From: Saxidomus purpurata
Lineage: Eukaryota; Mollusca; Bivalvia; Venerida; Veneridae
Assembly: GCA_022818135.1 (NCBI GenBank)
Contig: JAFMSR010000019.1
Coordinates: forward strand, 35,523,723 to 35,587,722
Reading direction: 5' to 3'
DNA length: 64,000 bases
Position numbers and translations under genes: made by a program. Of this stretch, positions 1 to 15,000 are shown one piece after another. The stretch's first letter is position 1; each line of letters starts with the position of its first letter. The notes beneath the pieces were generated by a model. The model did no database searches, was not told where the DNA came from, and saw only the letters and a program-made list of their open reading frames with translations.

Positions 1-3000
1 GCAGCTGTATACCAAAACATCATTTTGGGTAAGAGCAGACAACTAGGGGAAGCTAGGTTTACCAGAACTCTGATACTATCGCATTAGACAGCTGTTAAAG
101 AACTCCAACTTACTCTACAGTCCCGCTGTATAGTCTTTACGAGAGCCTCGTAGGTGTCCTTCTCTAACATGAGACCTTCAGGGTGGATCTCCATGAAGTC
201 AAGATCCTTTAGCGTCGGGGCACTCTTTGCTCGCTCGCTTTTCGACGCCTTTCTTTTGTACGTACTTCCTTTCAGATCGTATTTCTCGTGCATTTTTACG
301 ACAGAAGGTAGAATGTTGTTCATAACCACAAACCGTATATTTTTACCGCCACACTGAAAATGTCACATATTCCTTTTAACTGATGATAAAAACATAAAAT
401 GTACCTATGAAAAAGCAAAATAGGTAGATAGCAGTACTCCCATCCTGCAGGCCGCAGGTTCAAATCTTAACTAATTAGTAACATACATAAAACAGTTTTT
501 GAAAACGTTCCAGATCTGCTTTATTCAATGCAATAAAATGTTACACTCAAACATTTTTAACATTTCTATACAATCTGTCTATTATCGGGGAAGAAATTGG
601 GCTTTTTCACATCTTTAATAAGCCTTTACTCTAACACACATTTGCCAACAATTTTTCTATTTTGGTGACAGAACAGTTTCAAAGCAACCCTTATGTTCAT
701 GCCTTTTGGCAATTTGTGATGATTTTTCCAAAAACTGGCTCAAACTATGAATAACCAGGCATGGGGTCAATTACACTGAAATGTAATTAATTAAATGACA
801 ATTACATTAAGAAAGTCTTCAATTAAATTACAATTACATCATAAATGTAATTAATTTAATTACAAATAACTTTATTTTTAAATTTATTTATATAGATAAA
901 AAATGTAAACTACAGGATTATACTGGGTTATTCAGAACAACCTGGTATAATGATGTAGTATACATTGTAGATCTATTAAGACATTTATTACTTGCCTGAT
1001 AGCAAAACAACCCGTAGAATTTTGGCAGAAGTGTCCGTGGATTTTGATTTAGATTCTGAAAAAGAATCATGAAAGATTTTTAAGTAATTCAATAAAATAG
1101 CACATAAAATGTAAAAAAAAACAGTTAGCCTGTGGTCACAGTGTGGTGTACACAGGAGCTGTCCATCGACTTCATCCATCCTGGGCTTTTTTTAACAAGA
1201 AAGGTAAGGGGCCAGGTCTACTATTTTGGAAGGAAAAATTGCTCAACTAGTGTATTAAGGGGAACACAAAATCCTGGTGTCAAGTCAATTTTAGGGGAAA
1301 TCTGCACAATTTTAAAGATATTTTCTGAGAAGACGCCTGTAAACGGCCCCTGTTATAGAAGGATAAGAAGCCGTGCCATCACAAAAACACCATAACCTTT
1401 TCTTCACTTTAAATACTGTACAGCACAACATCTCTGGAGTGAACACCCTTTGGAATAGAAAATGTCTTTGCTGTAGACAGGTGTTGTTCCAGAGTGGTTG
1501 ATTCCTTCTGTTATTTACGCAATTGAGAAAAAAGTGTCTTATCGGGCAAGATGTTACTCTAGGGAGGTGTCCTTTGAGGTTGGACTGTCTTTACAAAATT
1601 TCTGGACTCCTCTCAATTTATGGCCCTTTCTTCTTCCTACACAGCAAAGAATTGTCCATAATACCAGGTAACAGAAGCAAGAAGTCTCAAGCACTAAATA
1701 CAGTGCAGTTCTTTCTCTTTTAAAAAGTGGTTACAAAAAAAGCTTGTCAAGTTTGGAGGTAGAATGAGTGGTAACCAAAGTATTTAATTTGCTAAAATGT
1801 TGTGATTCATGTTGAGAGAAAATATTTGTCAAATTTTAGCAATTAAAGAGACATGGAATTTGGTAATAAATATTGGGAAGGTGTGGATAGGGTGATTTGG
1901 CTGGTTATCAAACTTGGCCAAGATATCATGCCAAGGATAATTTTGACCAAGTTTGGTGAAGATAGGATGTTTTTCCCCGTTTTTTTCTGGACCGGTCTAA
2001 AATTGTGAACAATTCAAGGGCCATTACCCAGAGAAGTATGAGGTGATTTGACAGGTTATTGAACTTCTCTGTGATAGCATGCCAACAAACATTTTGACCA
2101 AGATTGGTGAAGATCGGATAAAAACTGTACAACTAAGTGGACAAAGCCAATTTGATAAACTTTTGATTATTAACATTTGGTAAAATATTTTAGCAATTCA
2201 AGAGTGTCTTGGGCAATTTAGCTGGTTATCCAACTTTCCAACTTTACTAAGTCCGACGAAAGCTGTTTGAATAAGAGCCGACAATGTTTGTGGACGCCGG
2301 TCGACGTAGCAAGTGTTCCTATTAAATGTCCCTTCTAGGGAGGGGCGTATAAAAAGGGCAATTGTAACATAATACCTATACCAAAAGTTGTTAAGAGAAA
2401 ACACTGTCTACCAGTATCATAAAATAATATAGGTTCTTACCATGTAATAACCAGGTAACAGTTTTTGTAGAAAGTTCGCCTCTTTGTGCTGGGCAGTTTT
2501 TACAATAAATTCATCATCTAAACTGATATAGAAAATACTGCCTCCTGCACCAGGGTTAGACAACTCTATTAGTGAGGCATCACATAAGGATAGCTGAAAA
2601 CATGGAAAAAAGAAGTCGTAATTCCTTAGTTTTAATGAAGACAAGAGGTCCAAGATGACCCTGTGTCTCTCACCTGGGTTCATTATATATTGTCAACAAC
2701 AGGGTTCTAAAAAACAAAGTGCAAGTACAGCAATTTTGCTTTAAACTATGGGAAGGCTATGGAATCTTTATAAAACTTATCAAATTCAAGATCATCCATG
2801 AACAAAGGGGTGTCCATAGGGCGCCAGGCTCGACTATTTTGGGTGTTTTATCAGTAAAAACTAGTATAATAGCAAAACAAAATTCTGCTATTAAGTATAA
2901 ACTAGGAAATTTGAATCATAAAAAAGTCAAAATCTATCACTATATATATTTAATTTTTGGTAAATTAATTGTTTGATACAAAATGTACCCCTGAACACTA

Positions 3001-6000
3001 TTGCTAAGTTTGATATAACTACCATAAGTGGTTACTGAGATATGTGCATGATAGTACCTAGCAGGCAAAACTTTAACCAAATTTAGTACCTAGCAGGCAA
3101 AACTTTAACCAAATTTTCAAAGTCAAAGAGTCATAATTTGTTCTAAATTTATACAAGAGTTATCTGACTTTACTGTGTGACACCCCTAGAGACATTAACG
3201 AAGTTTCAAGTCAATATCATAAGTGGTTACTGAAATATGTGCATGATAGTACCTAGCAGGCAAAACTTTAACCAAATTTTCAAAGTCAAACAAGGGCCAT
3301 AATTTTACTAAATTTATACAAGAGTTCTCTGACTTGATTGTATGACACCCCTAAAGACATGAACAAAGTTTCAAGTCAATATCATAAGTGGTTACTGAGA
3401 TATATGCATGATAGTATTTAGCAGGCAAAACTTTAACCAAAGAAGCAACGCCGACAATGACGCACAAGTGACTGTAATAGCTCTCCATATTCTCCAAATA
3501 GTCGAGCTAAAAATGCGCTAAAAAAAATTGAAACTTGGGCACAAAGCATGGCCCTTTTTTCAGGATTGATGAATCATAACACTCTGTATCATACTAAACT
3601 AATTTATTTGAGCTCGATTGTGAAGAAATATTTCAGCTCATCAAGTCACTATTGAGTCCGCTTCCTGGCCACCAGAACTGGTGTCATATTAGAAGATACT
3701 GTTGTGACCCCAGCGGGGCTTGAGCCCTCAACCTCCGGGATGAGCAGCAGACACCTTAACCTCTACACCACCGCTCCTCTTACTACACTTGTATTACCAT
3801 AATATTGGTACACCCCTACATATAGTTATTACAGATCACTCAAAACTTTTGTTGTCACCCAATACAGTAACTCTCAGTAACAAGTGTATGTTTACATTAC
3901 ATGAACCACGAACACAAAATATATTCTAAACAATAAAACTTCACTGAGAATTCAGCCTCTTCAAGAGATGGTAGCATCTTTGGTTCTTAAAAGGCAAAAA
4001 ATCCTTACCATAAAATCATCGGGACGAATGTTGAACAGTTCACGAAAGTATCGAAAAGCCAGTGGAGCATACGTTTTGAATCGGAAATCACTGTAATGGT
4101 GTGCCACTGTCATGTTGCTTCCTTCACTAAAAACAGGAAACAGCAGGGTTTATTTGAACATACTCTCATATCCATTTCTTTTAGAGTAAAGATCAGTCTC
4201 TATAATTATTTAAACCCTTGTTCGAAAGTTGATTTAAGACAGAGTTTATTCTTTCTTTATTTAGCTCTTGTGGTTACAATGCTCAGTAAACCAGAACTAT
4301 GTTGCAGTTTCAATGACACGATGCTTCTGCCGATTTTGGTGACATTCCATAGAGTTGTTTATGAGTAGCTGCTTTGTGAACATGAATAGACATCAAATCT
4401 GCAGAACCTAAAAGCTCATCTACAGCTAATGACAGTTGATTGCTATTGTTATGAAATGTTGCTTTAAAAAATCTATTTTAATGGCTTTGAAATGTCATCT
4501 CCAAAGAAAACTCATGGTAAATTTAGTAGATTGTGAAGTAAGTTTCCACAACTTAGATTTATAACTCTCTAGACTCACTTCAGACGAAACCAACATCCAA
4601 GAGAAAGAGTGAAAGAGACACTTTGGATTTGAAGTGGCTTGCCTAAAGACATTAACTACCATCATGTAACTGTGCATAGTTTGGATGGAACATGTACTTC
4701 TAGATTGTAAAACTTAACAGAACTTTAACTCATCACTACAGTTGGTCACAGAATCCAATTTACAAGCTGAATTTTGCCCATTCAAACAAGGAAATACCTT
4801 GGAAAGAAGACACTTTGTACGACGCCGAAGTCTTGCATAAGAAGATCTCTCTCAGGTTTGGACGACAACCCACCAACACTCTGTCCTATACCAAGCTGAA
4901 TGGCTGCCATCAGCTCACTGGTTGGTTTCTAAAAATAGAACAAGAGCGCCAAACTGTTACAAACAATATGCCTTTAAAGTTTTGTGGTATATCATGCCAT
5001 AAATGCAATGACAATCAAACAATTTGATCAACAAAGATAAAGAGTACTGGTAGTTTTTATCACCCGACAATGTCTAGAGCAAAGTGGCAGATCTTCAAAA
5101 ATATTTATTTATGCCCAAAAAAACACTGTAGTTAACTTTGGTTATATAAGACCAAAAATACTACAGCAGGCTTCTTTGTGTCCCATTAGATGGTATGATG
5201 GGTGTTTGCTTGCTGTGGGAGTTTAACTCCCAATTTAATCATACTTCAGTCATGTTACAGGCAGGCAGTAAACCTAACCATCATTAATAGGAAGGGGCAG
5301 TACTGTATTCTCTGTCAGAAACTGCCAACTTCCCATATAAAGAGACATGGATGGTAGCGGGGCTCGAACATATGACATTCAATCTATGAGAGGTTTCAGA
5401 GTTGCAACATTAGCAAATGGCTCTTCATTTATTCATACCTTTTTATATGTTACTGTCCCAGTCTTCTCATCCACTCTTCTGTGTCCAATCTTTCTTTCTC
5501 GGTCCTTGGGCACTGCCCCGGTCCCTGGCATCTTGCTTCCATGGTAACTTCCGGTTTCCGACTGGCCACCCTGCAAGGATTTGAAACAGTACGAGTCTTT
5601 ACTACAGGAAGCGTAAACAAACAAATAAAAGTCAATAAAATGTAATTGTGTAACAACCCATTTCTAATCCCACAAGATACATTAGTAACTCTTACACTGA
5701 ATTCAGAATTTTCCTCAACTTTGCTGACACAATAGGAATCAGCCTAGACATCAGGAATAAGGAAAAATTTTGACCACCAATCTTTCCCTTTTACTGAAGA
5801 CTTGTTGGTCCAATTCATTATTTTTCCAATATGTTTGGTAAAATCACTTCTCCTTAAGTTGACAAGAGGGACGTTTTGATATTTCCCAGTTAGTCATCTA
5901 TATATAGACCTCTGGCTGCAACATTGGTGACAGCTCAGTGTTTACTGAGTAACTAGATGGGCGTTCAGTAGAACACTTGTGTCGCCCTCTTACACTCTGT

Positions 6001-9000
6001 CAGAATAACCAATAAATTCGTGATAAAATCTATGTACAAAAAGGGACATAACTCTGTGAAATGTAACCTTGACATACAAAATTTGGCAGCATCACGACTC
6101 TTTCGTGATAAGCAATACAACTTCAAAGCGGTCCCTATGTATCGCATTTTCTCCAAAAGGGTGACACAAAAAATTAATTAATATCAAACACCGAATATCA
6201 TAATCAGATTGCAGAGATTCAAAGTTGAATAAAAACAACCAGGCTGAACCAAAAAATATGCATGTTTCCAATCTTTTGGCCAAAATATTTAAGGTAGGTC
6301 TGTCCCCAGGTGTTTTTTATTTTGCCTTCTTTGCTCTCAAACACACGAAAATTGTTCTTTTTGATAGTTTTCTCATTAAAAGTTTGAGACTGAAAACACA
6401 AGTATTGTTTTGCCTACATTATGCCTGCCAGTGGACAAACAATGAAAATCATCTCAATGGCTGCCACTAGGTATGCTTATATATTGCAGTTATTCATACC
6501 AGATCAACTTTTATTGTGAAATCATCATAATAATTAATTACACAACTAAGAATAATCAAATTATATTCTGATATAAAAGCCTAAAGGAGAACAAAATATT
6601 CTTCAGTTTTGAGCTTCAAAGATGACCAGTGTCTTTTTAGCACACTTACTTCTGAGGTTTGGGTCTTCATCTGCCGGATACCTGAAATATAGGGGTAAAA
6701 TAAGCATTTAATGAGAGTGTAACTTGTATGATAAAGAACTTAACGACTATCTAATAATAATTTTCTACTACTTGTTTGGATCATTTGCCACACTTTTTGT
6801 TTACAACTACAGGGAGTGGCCCTATGGTCTGATTTCAAGCACCGTGCTGTGTATCTTATGCTAGCTGATTGTAAAACAACAGGAAAAACCCAGAGGAAAA
6901 CAAATAGATCATAGCTCAATGATCATATTCAGCCTATATACATGTATAGCAATTTGTGATTTAATTGACAAACTTATGCAAACAAATCAATACTGTACAA
7001 ATGACCTGAAACTAAGTTGTTGTTGTTTAAACCTTTCCATTTTTGGTCATTTCAACAGGTTGGCAGTTTACCTAACAATCCTTCCTGGGTAGAACCACAC
7101 CTCTGATCCTCCGTAAGAAACTGCCAGCTCACTCACATGAAGAGACATAGTCAGTAGCAGGGCGCGAACATATGCCCCTCAATCTATGAGAGGTTACATT
7201 GATATCTAGACATCTACTCTTACCATATGAACACTTGGTGGTCACTTGGAACTAAATGCAGTCACTTGGAACTAAATGCGGTCACTTGGAACTAAATTCG
7301 GTCACTTGGAACTGAATGCGGTCACTTGGAACTAAATATAGTAAATGCGGTCACGTGGAACTAAATGTTGATAATAAGATCAGTAGCATTAACATTCATA
7401 ATATCTGTCACCAGGTTGGCGGTTTCTACTCGTCACCAGGTTGGCGGTTTCTACTCGTCACCAGGTTGGCGGTTTCTACTCGTCACCAGGTTGGCGGTTT
7501 CTACTCGTCACTAGGTTGGTGGTTTCTACTCGTCACCAGGTTGGTGGTTTCTACTCGTCACTAGGTTGGTGGTTTCTACTCGTCACCAGGTTGGCGGTTT
7601 CTACTCGTCACTAGGTTGGTGGTTTCTACTCGTCACCAGGTTGGCGGTTTCTACTGTCACCAGGTTGGTGGTTTCTACTGTCACCAGGTTGGCGGTTTCT
7701 ACTGCACCAGGTTGGTGGTTTCTACTGTCACCAGGTTGGCGGTTTCTACTCGTCACCAGGTTGGCGGTTTCTACCGTCACTAGGTTGGCGGTTTCTACTC
7801 ACCAGGTTGGCGGTTTCTACTGTCACCAGGTTGGTGGTTTCTACTCGTCACCAGGTTGGCGGTTTCTACTTCACCAGGTTGGTGGTTTCTACGTCACCAG
7901 GTTGGCGGTTTCTACTCGTCACTAGGTTGGTGGTTTCTACTCGTCACCAGGTTGGCGGTTTCTACTCGTCACTAGGTTGGCGGTTTCTACTCGTCACCAG
8001 GTTGGTGGTTTCTACTCGTCACTAGGTTGGTGGTTTCTACTCATCACCAGGTTGGTGGTTTCTACTCGTCACTAGGTTGGTGGTTTCTACTCGTCACCAG
8101 GTTGGCGGTTTCTACTCGTCACCAGGTTGGTGGTTTCTACTCGTCACCAGGTTGGCGGTTTCTACTCGTCACTAGGTTGGTGGTTTCTACTCGTCACCAG
8201 GTTGGCGGTTTCTACTCGTCACCAGGTTGGTGGTTTCTACTCGTCACTAGGTTGGTGGTTTCTACTCGTCACCAGGTTGGTGGTTTCTACTCGTCACTAG
8301 GTTGGTGGTTTCTACTCGTCACCAGGTTGGTGGTTTCTACTCGTCACTAGGTTGGTGGTTTCTACTCGTCACCAGGTTGGCGGTTTCTACTCGTCACTAG
8401 GTTGGTGGTTTCTACTCGTCACTAGGTTGGTGGTTTCTACTCGTCACTAGGTTGGTGGTTTCTACTCGTCACCAGGTTGGTGGTTTCTACTCGTCACCAG
8501 GTTGGCGGTTTCTACTCGTCACTAGGTTGGTGGTTTCTACTGTCCACTAGGTTGGTGGTTTCTACTCGTCACTAGGTTGGTGGTTTCTACTCGTCACTAG
8601 GTTGGTGGTTTCTACTCGTCACCAGGTTGGCGGTTTCTACTCGTCACTAGGTTGGTGGTTTCTACTCGTCACCAGGTTGGTGGTTTCTACTGCACTAGGT
8701 TGGTGGTTTCTACTCGTCACTAGGTTGGTGGTTTCTACTGTCACTAGGTTGGTGGTTTCTACTCGTCACCAGGTTGGTGGTTTCACTCGTCACTAGGTTG
8801 GTGGTTTCTACTCGTCACCAGGTTGGCGGTTTCTACTCGTCACCAGGTTGGTGGTTTCTACTCGCGCGTGAGCCCTTTTAACACACACGACTGGTTCCCA
8901 TCTTTGAAGATGCGGTCGAAAATCAATACTTAAATTCAAATCCTCTAGATAGAGAATTGCTTAGTTTATACAAATTCATATTAGTTTGATAATGAAGAAT

Positions 9001-12000
9001 GCTCCATAGCTTATTGAATTGCTCTTAAACACTCATTCCATTTGTCATCACGCTTACCGATTGCTTAATGGGCAATGACCAAAATGTATAATTAATATGT
9101 TTGAAAATATTCTGCAATAATAGTTGTTCACGATGCAAGTTGATACCTATGTTTCAGTATAAACTAGACAAGATTAAATGTTTCACTGACTTCATGCTCA
9201 ACCATGCATTAATTACTTCCCATTTTTACACTCAACTTCTGTAGCAGGAAACTGTGGTTGCGATTTAATATTTTTGGTAGTGAACAAATCAACAATCGAT
9301 GCATAAATTTTTTTTACAGGTTCACAATAAGGAAACTGTGGCTGCATGTGTGATAATGGTTTTGTCAAACTGCCAATTCATCAAACACAGCTGGCCACCA
9401 GGCTAGATGATAGTATATTTTCATTATTTCAGCAGAATATTTTCTGGCCTATCTACGGCCGGGGGGGGGTTTTTTTTTTTTTGGGGGGGGGGGGGGGGTT
9501 TGGGGGGAAAAAATAAAATTGAGGGGGGGGAGGGCCGTTTACAAACACAGCTGTTATTGCCTACCGGCAATCTGATCAACTTTAGTAAGTGACATCATGG
9601 TGATTGCTCCTACTCTCGGCCTCGCTGTGATGTCATACTGACCGATTAGCCAATCAGATAATCAGGTAGAGTTCTTTTCTTCATTCAATAAAAGGTAAAA
9701 ACTTGGACTTTACTGTAGACTCGTATAATATTATGCAAGTTAAGATTTTTTCAAACAAAACAACAGCCATATCAGACATGGCCATTCACCCCCCCCCACC
9801 CCCCCCCAACAAGTGCTCTTTCTATGATCAAGAAATTTGAGACGAGAGGAATGGCTATGGTATAGTTTTTAATTTAATAAAATATTAGTATTTGGCAAGG
9901 TATAATTAGACAAGGTAAGGTTATGGTTCTAGGGCATGTACTTCCCTTCACTGTGCTCTATCACTGCATTAAGTATCAAGTAATTCCCTTCAGTTCTTTT
10001 GGAGTTATGCTCCAGACAAGAAAAATCAAGAAGATGTAACAAAGGGGAATAATTAGAAAATTAGGCAAGATAGAGGTTTGGCTCTTGGGCACTGCACTTC
10101 CCCTCATTGTTCTCTATCACTGTATTAAGTTTCAGGTAAATTCCCTTCAGTACTTTTGGAGTTATGCCATGTATGCCCCGAACGTGAAAAATCAAGAAAA
10201 TGTAACAAAGGGGAGTAGTTAAAAATTATGCAAGATAGAGTAACGGTTCTTTGGCACTGCACTTACCCTCATTGTACTCTATCACTGTATCAAGTAATTC
10301 CCTTCAGTACTTTTTGAAGTAATGCTCCGGACAAAAAAAATCAAGAAAATGTAACAAAGGGGAATAATTAAAAAATTAGGCAGGGTACATGTAGTTATGG
10401 TTCTTGGGCACTGCACTTCCTCTCAATGTCCTCTGTGTGTTAAGTTTCAAGTAAATCCCTTCAGCACTTTCAGAGTTATGCTCCGGACAAAAGTGTGACG
10501 GACTGACCATTCTGACGGAGCCTGTTACTATATCCCCTCCGCCAAGGCTGGGGGATGACAAAAAGTTTATAACAACACATAAATCTTATTTCTTATAAAT
10601 TCAATTTGATAGGTTTTTTCAGTCTGAGGGGAAATGTGACAGGGCCCGCGGGGAGGGGAACTTTTTAGTCATTCTGCCAGAAAAAGGGATTTTTTTAGAA
10701 AATGCATAAAATATACTGTTTAACAAGAGCTGTCCATAAGACAGCACGCTCGACTATTGTGGGTGTTTGATAATAAAACAAAACTTTTATCAGTATAATA
10801 GCAAAACAAAATTCTGCTAACTATTAAGTATAAACTAGGAAAGTTGAATCATAAAAAAGTCCAAAATCTATAACTATAGATTTAATTTTTGGTAAATTAA
10901 TTGTTTGATACAAAATTTACCCTGAACACTATTGCAAGGTTTGATATAACTACCATAAGTGGTTACTGTGATATGTCATAATAGTACCTTACATGCAAAA
11001 ACTTTACCAAATTTTCAAAGTCAAACAAGGGCCATAATTTGCACTAAATTTAAAGAAGAGTTATCTGTCTTGACTTGTGACACCTCTTAAGACATTAAAA
11101 AAGTTTCAAGTCAATATCGTAAGTGGTTACTGAAATATGTGCATGATAGTACCTAGCAGGCAAAACTTTAACCAAATTTTCAAAAGTCAAACAAGGGCCA
11201 TAATTAGTACTAAATTTATACAAGAGTTATCTGACTTGACTGTATAACACCCCTAGAGACATTAACGAAGTTTCAAGTCAATATCATAAGTGGTTACTGA
11301 AATATGTGCATGATAGTACCTAGCAGGCAAAACTTTAACCAAATTTTCAATGTCAAACAAGGGCCATAATTTGTACTAAATTTTTTCAAGAGTTATCTGC
11401 CTTGATTGTATGACACCCCTAAAGACATGAACAAAGTTTCAAGTCAATATCATAAGTGGTTACTGAGATATAAGCATGATAGTACCTAGCAGGCAAAACT
11501 TTAACCAAATTTTCAAAGTCAAACAAGGGCCATAATTTGTACTAAATTTTTTCAAGAGTTATATGCCTTGATTGTATGACACCCCTAAAGACATGAACAA
11601 AGTTTCAAGTCAATATCATAAGTGGTTACTGAAATACGTGTAGGATAGTACCTAGCAGGCAAAACTTTAACCAAATATTCAAAGTCAAACAAGGGCCATA
11701 ATTTGTACTAAATTTTTTCAAGAGTTATCTGCCTTGATTGCATGACACCCCTAAAGACATGAAAAAAGTTTCAAGTCAATATTATAAGCAGTTACTGAGA
11801 TATGTGCATGATAGTACCTAGCAGGCAAAACTTTAACCAAATATTCAAAGTCAAACAAGGGCCATAATTTGTACTAAATTTTTTCAAGAGTTATCTGCCT
11901 TGATTGCATGACACCCCTAAAGACATGAAAAAAGTTTCAAGTCAATATTATAAGCAGTTACTGAGATATGTGCATGATAGTACCTAGCAGGCAAAACTTT

Positions 12001-15000
12001 AACCAAATTTTCAAAGTCAAATAAGGGCCATAATTTGTACTAAATTTTTTCAAGAGTTATCTGCCTTGATTGTATGACACCCCTAAAGACATGAACAAGG
12101 TTTCAAGTCAATATTATCAGCGGTTACTGAGATATGTGCATGATAGTACCTAGCAGGCAAAACTTTAACCAAATTTTCAAAAGTCAAATAAGGGCCATAA
12201 TTTGTACTAAATTTTTCCAGAGTTATCTGCCTTGATTTATGACACCCCTAAAGACATGAACAAAGTTTCAAGTCAATATCATAAGTGGTTACTGAGATAT
12301 GTGCATGATAGTACTTAGCAGGCAAAACTTTAACCAAAGAAGCAACGCCGACGCACAAGTGACTGTAATAGCCCTCCATATTCTCCGAATAGTCGAGCTA
12401 AAAATGTATTAACGAACCAAAACTATCAATAATGTTAATGACATTTTTCTTTTGCCATACAAGAAGAGAAGACATAAGAATTTAATGTAACATTTTTATA
12501 TAACAAGAGCTGTCCATAAGACAGCATGCTCGACTATTGTGGGTGTTCGCTAATAAAACAAAACTTTTATCAGTATAATAGCAAAACAAAATTCTGCTAA
12601 CTATTAAGTATAAACTAGGAAAGTTGAATCATAAAAAAAGTCAAAATCTATAACTATAGATTTAATTTTTGGTAAATTAATTGTTTGATACAAATTTACC
12701 CTGAACACTATTGCAAGATTTGATATAACTACCATAAGTGGTTACTGTGATATGTGCATGATAGTACCTTGCAGGCAAAACTTTACCAAATTTTCAAAGT
12801 CAAACAAGGGCCATAATTTGCACTAAATTTAAACAAGAGTTATCTGTCTTGACTGTGTGACACCTCTTAAGACATTAAAAAAGTTTCAAGTCAATATCAT
12901 AAGTGGTTACTGAGGTTTGTGCATGATAGTACCTAGCAGGCAAAACTTTAACCAAATATTCAAAGTCAAACAAGGGCCATAATTTGTACTAAATTTATAC
13001 AAGAGTTATCTGACTTGATTGTATGACACCCCTAAAGACATGAACAAAGTTTCAAGTCAATATCATAAGTGGTTACTGAGATATGTGCATGATAGTACCT
13101 AGCAGGCAAAACTTTAACCAAATCTTCAAAGTCAAATAAGGGCCATAATTTGTACTAAATTTTTTCAAGAGTTATATGCCTTGATTGTATGACACCCCTA
13201 AAGACATGAACAAAGTTTCAAGTCAATATTATAAGTGGTTACTGAGATTTGTGCATGATAGTACCTAGCAGGCAAAACTTTAACCAAATTTTCAAAGTCA
13301 AACAAGGGCCATAATTTGTACTAAATTTTTTCAAGAGTTATCTGCCTTGATTGTATGACACCCCTAAAGACATGAACAAAGTTTCAAGTCAATATCATAA
13401 GTGGTTACTGAGATATGTGCATGATAGTACTTAGCAGGCAAAACTTTAACCAAGAAGCAACGCCGACGCCGACGCACAAGTGACTGTAATAGCTCTCCAT
13501 ATTCTCCGAATAGTCGAGCTAAAAATACTGGTGTTAGTAACATAACTTAGCATGCATTGGTGTTAAAACACACATGAATAAAATGTAATACTGCTATTTT
13601 TAATTGAAAACATTGTCATAGACTAACTATTTGGTAATTGTCAATTTTGAGTACGACAAGAACGCCAGAATAAAATATGTTCAATAATGCCATTTTATCT
13701 ATTCCACATGATTAATTGATATGAAAGCCCCCAGAAATAATTTTTAAAAAGATAACTATGATTTGTGTAACCATGGTAACAAGTTAAATTTCATTGTGTG
13801 ACGGACATTATATGGACAGGAAAATTTTGTTAGCTTGTTCCTGCTAGAATGAATATGCAATGAAACAGAGTAAATAAGGCAGAACTTTTACATTTAGAAA
13901 AATGATATTTCTATGTTATATGAAACTTGGAAGTAAAGTAATTTTGATAAAACTTCCCATAATCAATATTATATAAAGACATGAACAACGCCCAAGTTTG
14001 ACATTTATTTGTTTGTATTTTTTCTAACTGTGAATTGTATTATAAGTTGTTTTCAAACAATACAATATGTGTAATAAATTGTTCAATTGTATTGAACAAA
14101 TAAATTCTTTGCATGATTACATTTCAAATACATCAAATCTACAAAATTCTGTGATGTATGTCATGTTGGACGGAAAATCTGTGACGGGTGTTATTTTTTA
14201 TGGAAGTTTTTAGGTGGTTATTATCATTGCAACCTTCATAAATTATGTCTTTTAAAACACAACAAAATGTAATTAAAATGAATGGGTGTCAATACTTTCC
14301 AAAGACAAATTAATAAATGCATAATTTATTATCATGTTAAATTTACGTCTTCAATAATGTCTTTCAGAAATATTTCTGTCCAGAAAAACATCCATCACTA
14401 AAAGTCTTGTCAAGATGTAATGTCCGTCATGTAAAAAGGTTAAATTCTACCAATAAAGCATGTATACTCAGCAAAAATAGAAACGTCCCTCCATATTTCA
14501 GGAAAGATTTATCGAAAACCAAAAGGGTTACTTTTATGAATCAAAATAGAAAAACAAGTTCATTCATTTCTGTATCAAAACCAATTAATTGCATCTGGCT
14601 ATCTTGTTAACTTTTCGAGAGACAACCGGCCAAGAGAGGTAGGGGTTAAAATAAAAAATCACAAAAACTCAGAAAGGTGGTATTGAATGTTTAGAGATGG
14701 AATTTCAATAAGAAATGTGGCAAAGCCAGTAAATCTCGTTAGTACCGAGTGTGGCCACCATTTGCATGAATGCATGCGTTGATCCTACGCTGCATCGACG
14801 TAACGTAACGCAATACCAGTGCGTTGGGCAAATTCCTCCATTCCTGTTGTAACGCACGTGTAAGATCGCAACAGTGTCAATCTGATGGTTAGCTCGTGCT
14901 TTGCCACCCAGCTGATCCCGTATGTGTTCAATGGGGTTGAGATCCGGGGAAACCACGGGCCATGGCATGAAGTTGACATTGTTTTGCTGCAAGAATTGAG

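Noticed and set aside
7407..8862. CRISPR-like appearance and long open frames with [10 protein letters not shown] repeats
   Set aside because: Units are contiguous with no spacers, so it is not CRISPR. The frames exist only because a 25-nt stop-free unit reads open in every frame. No splice or start context.
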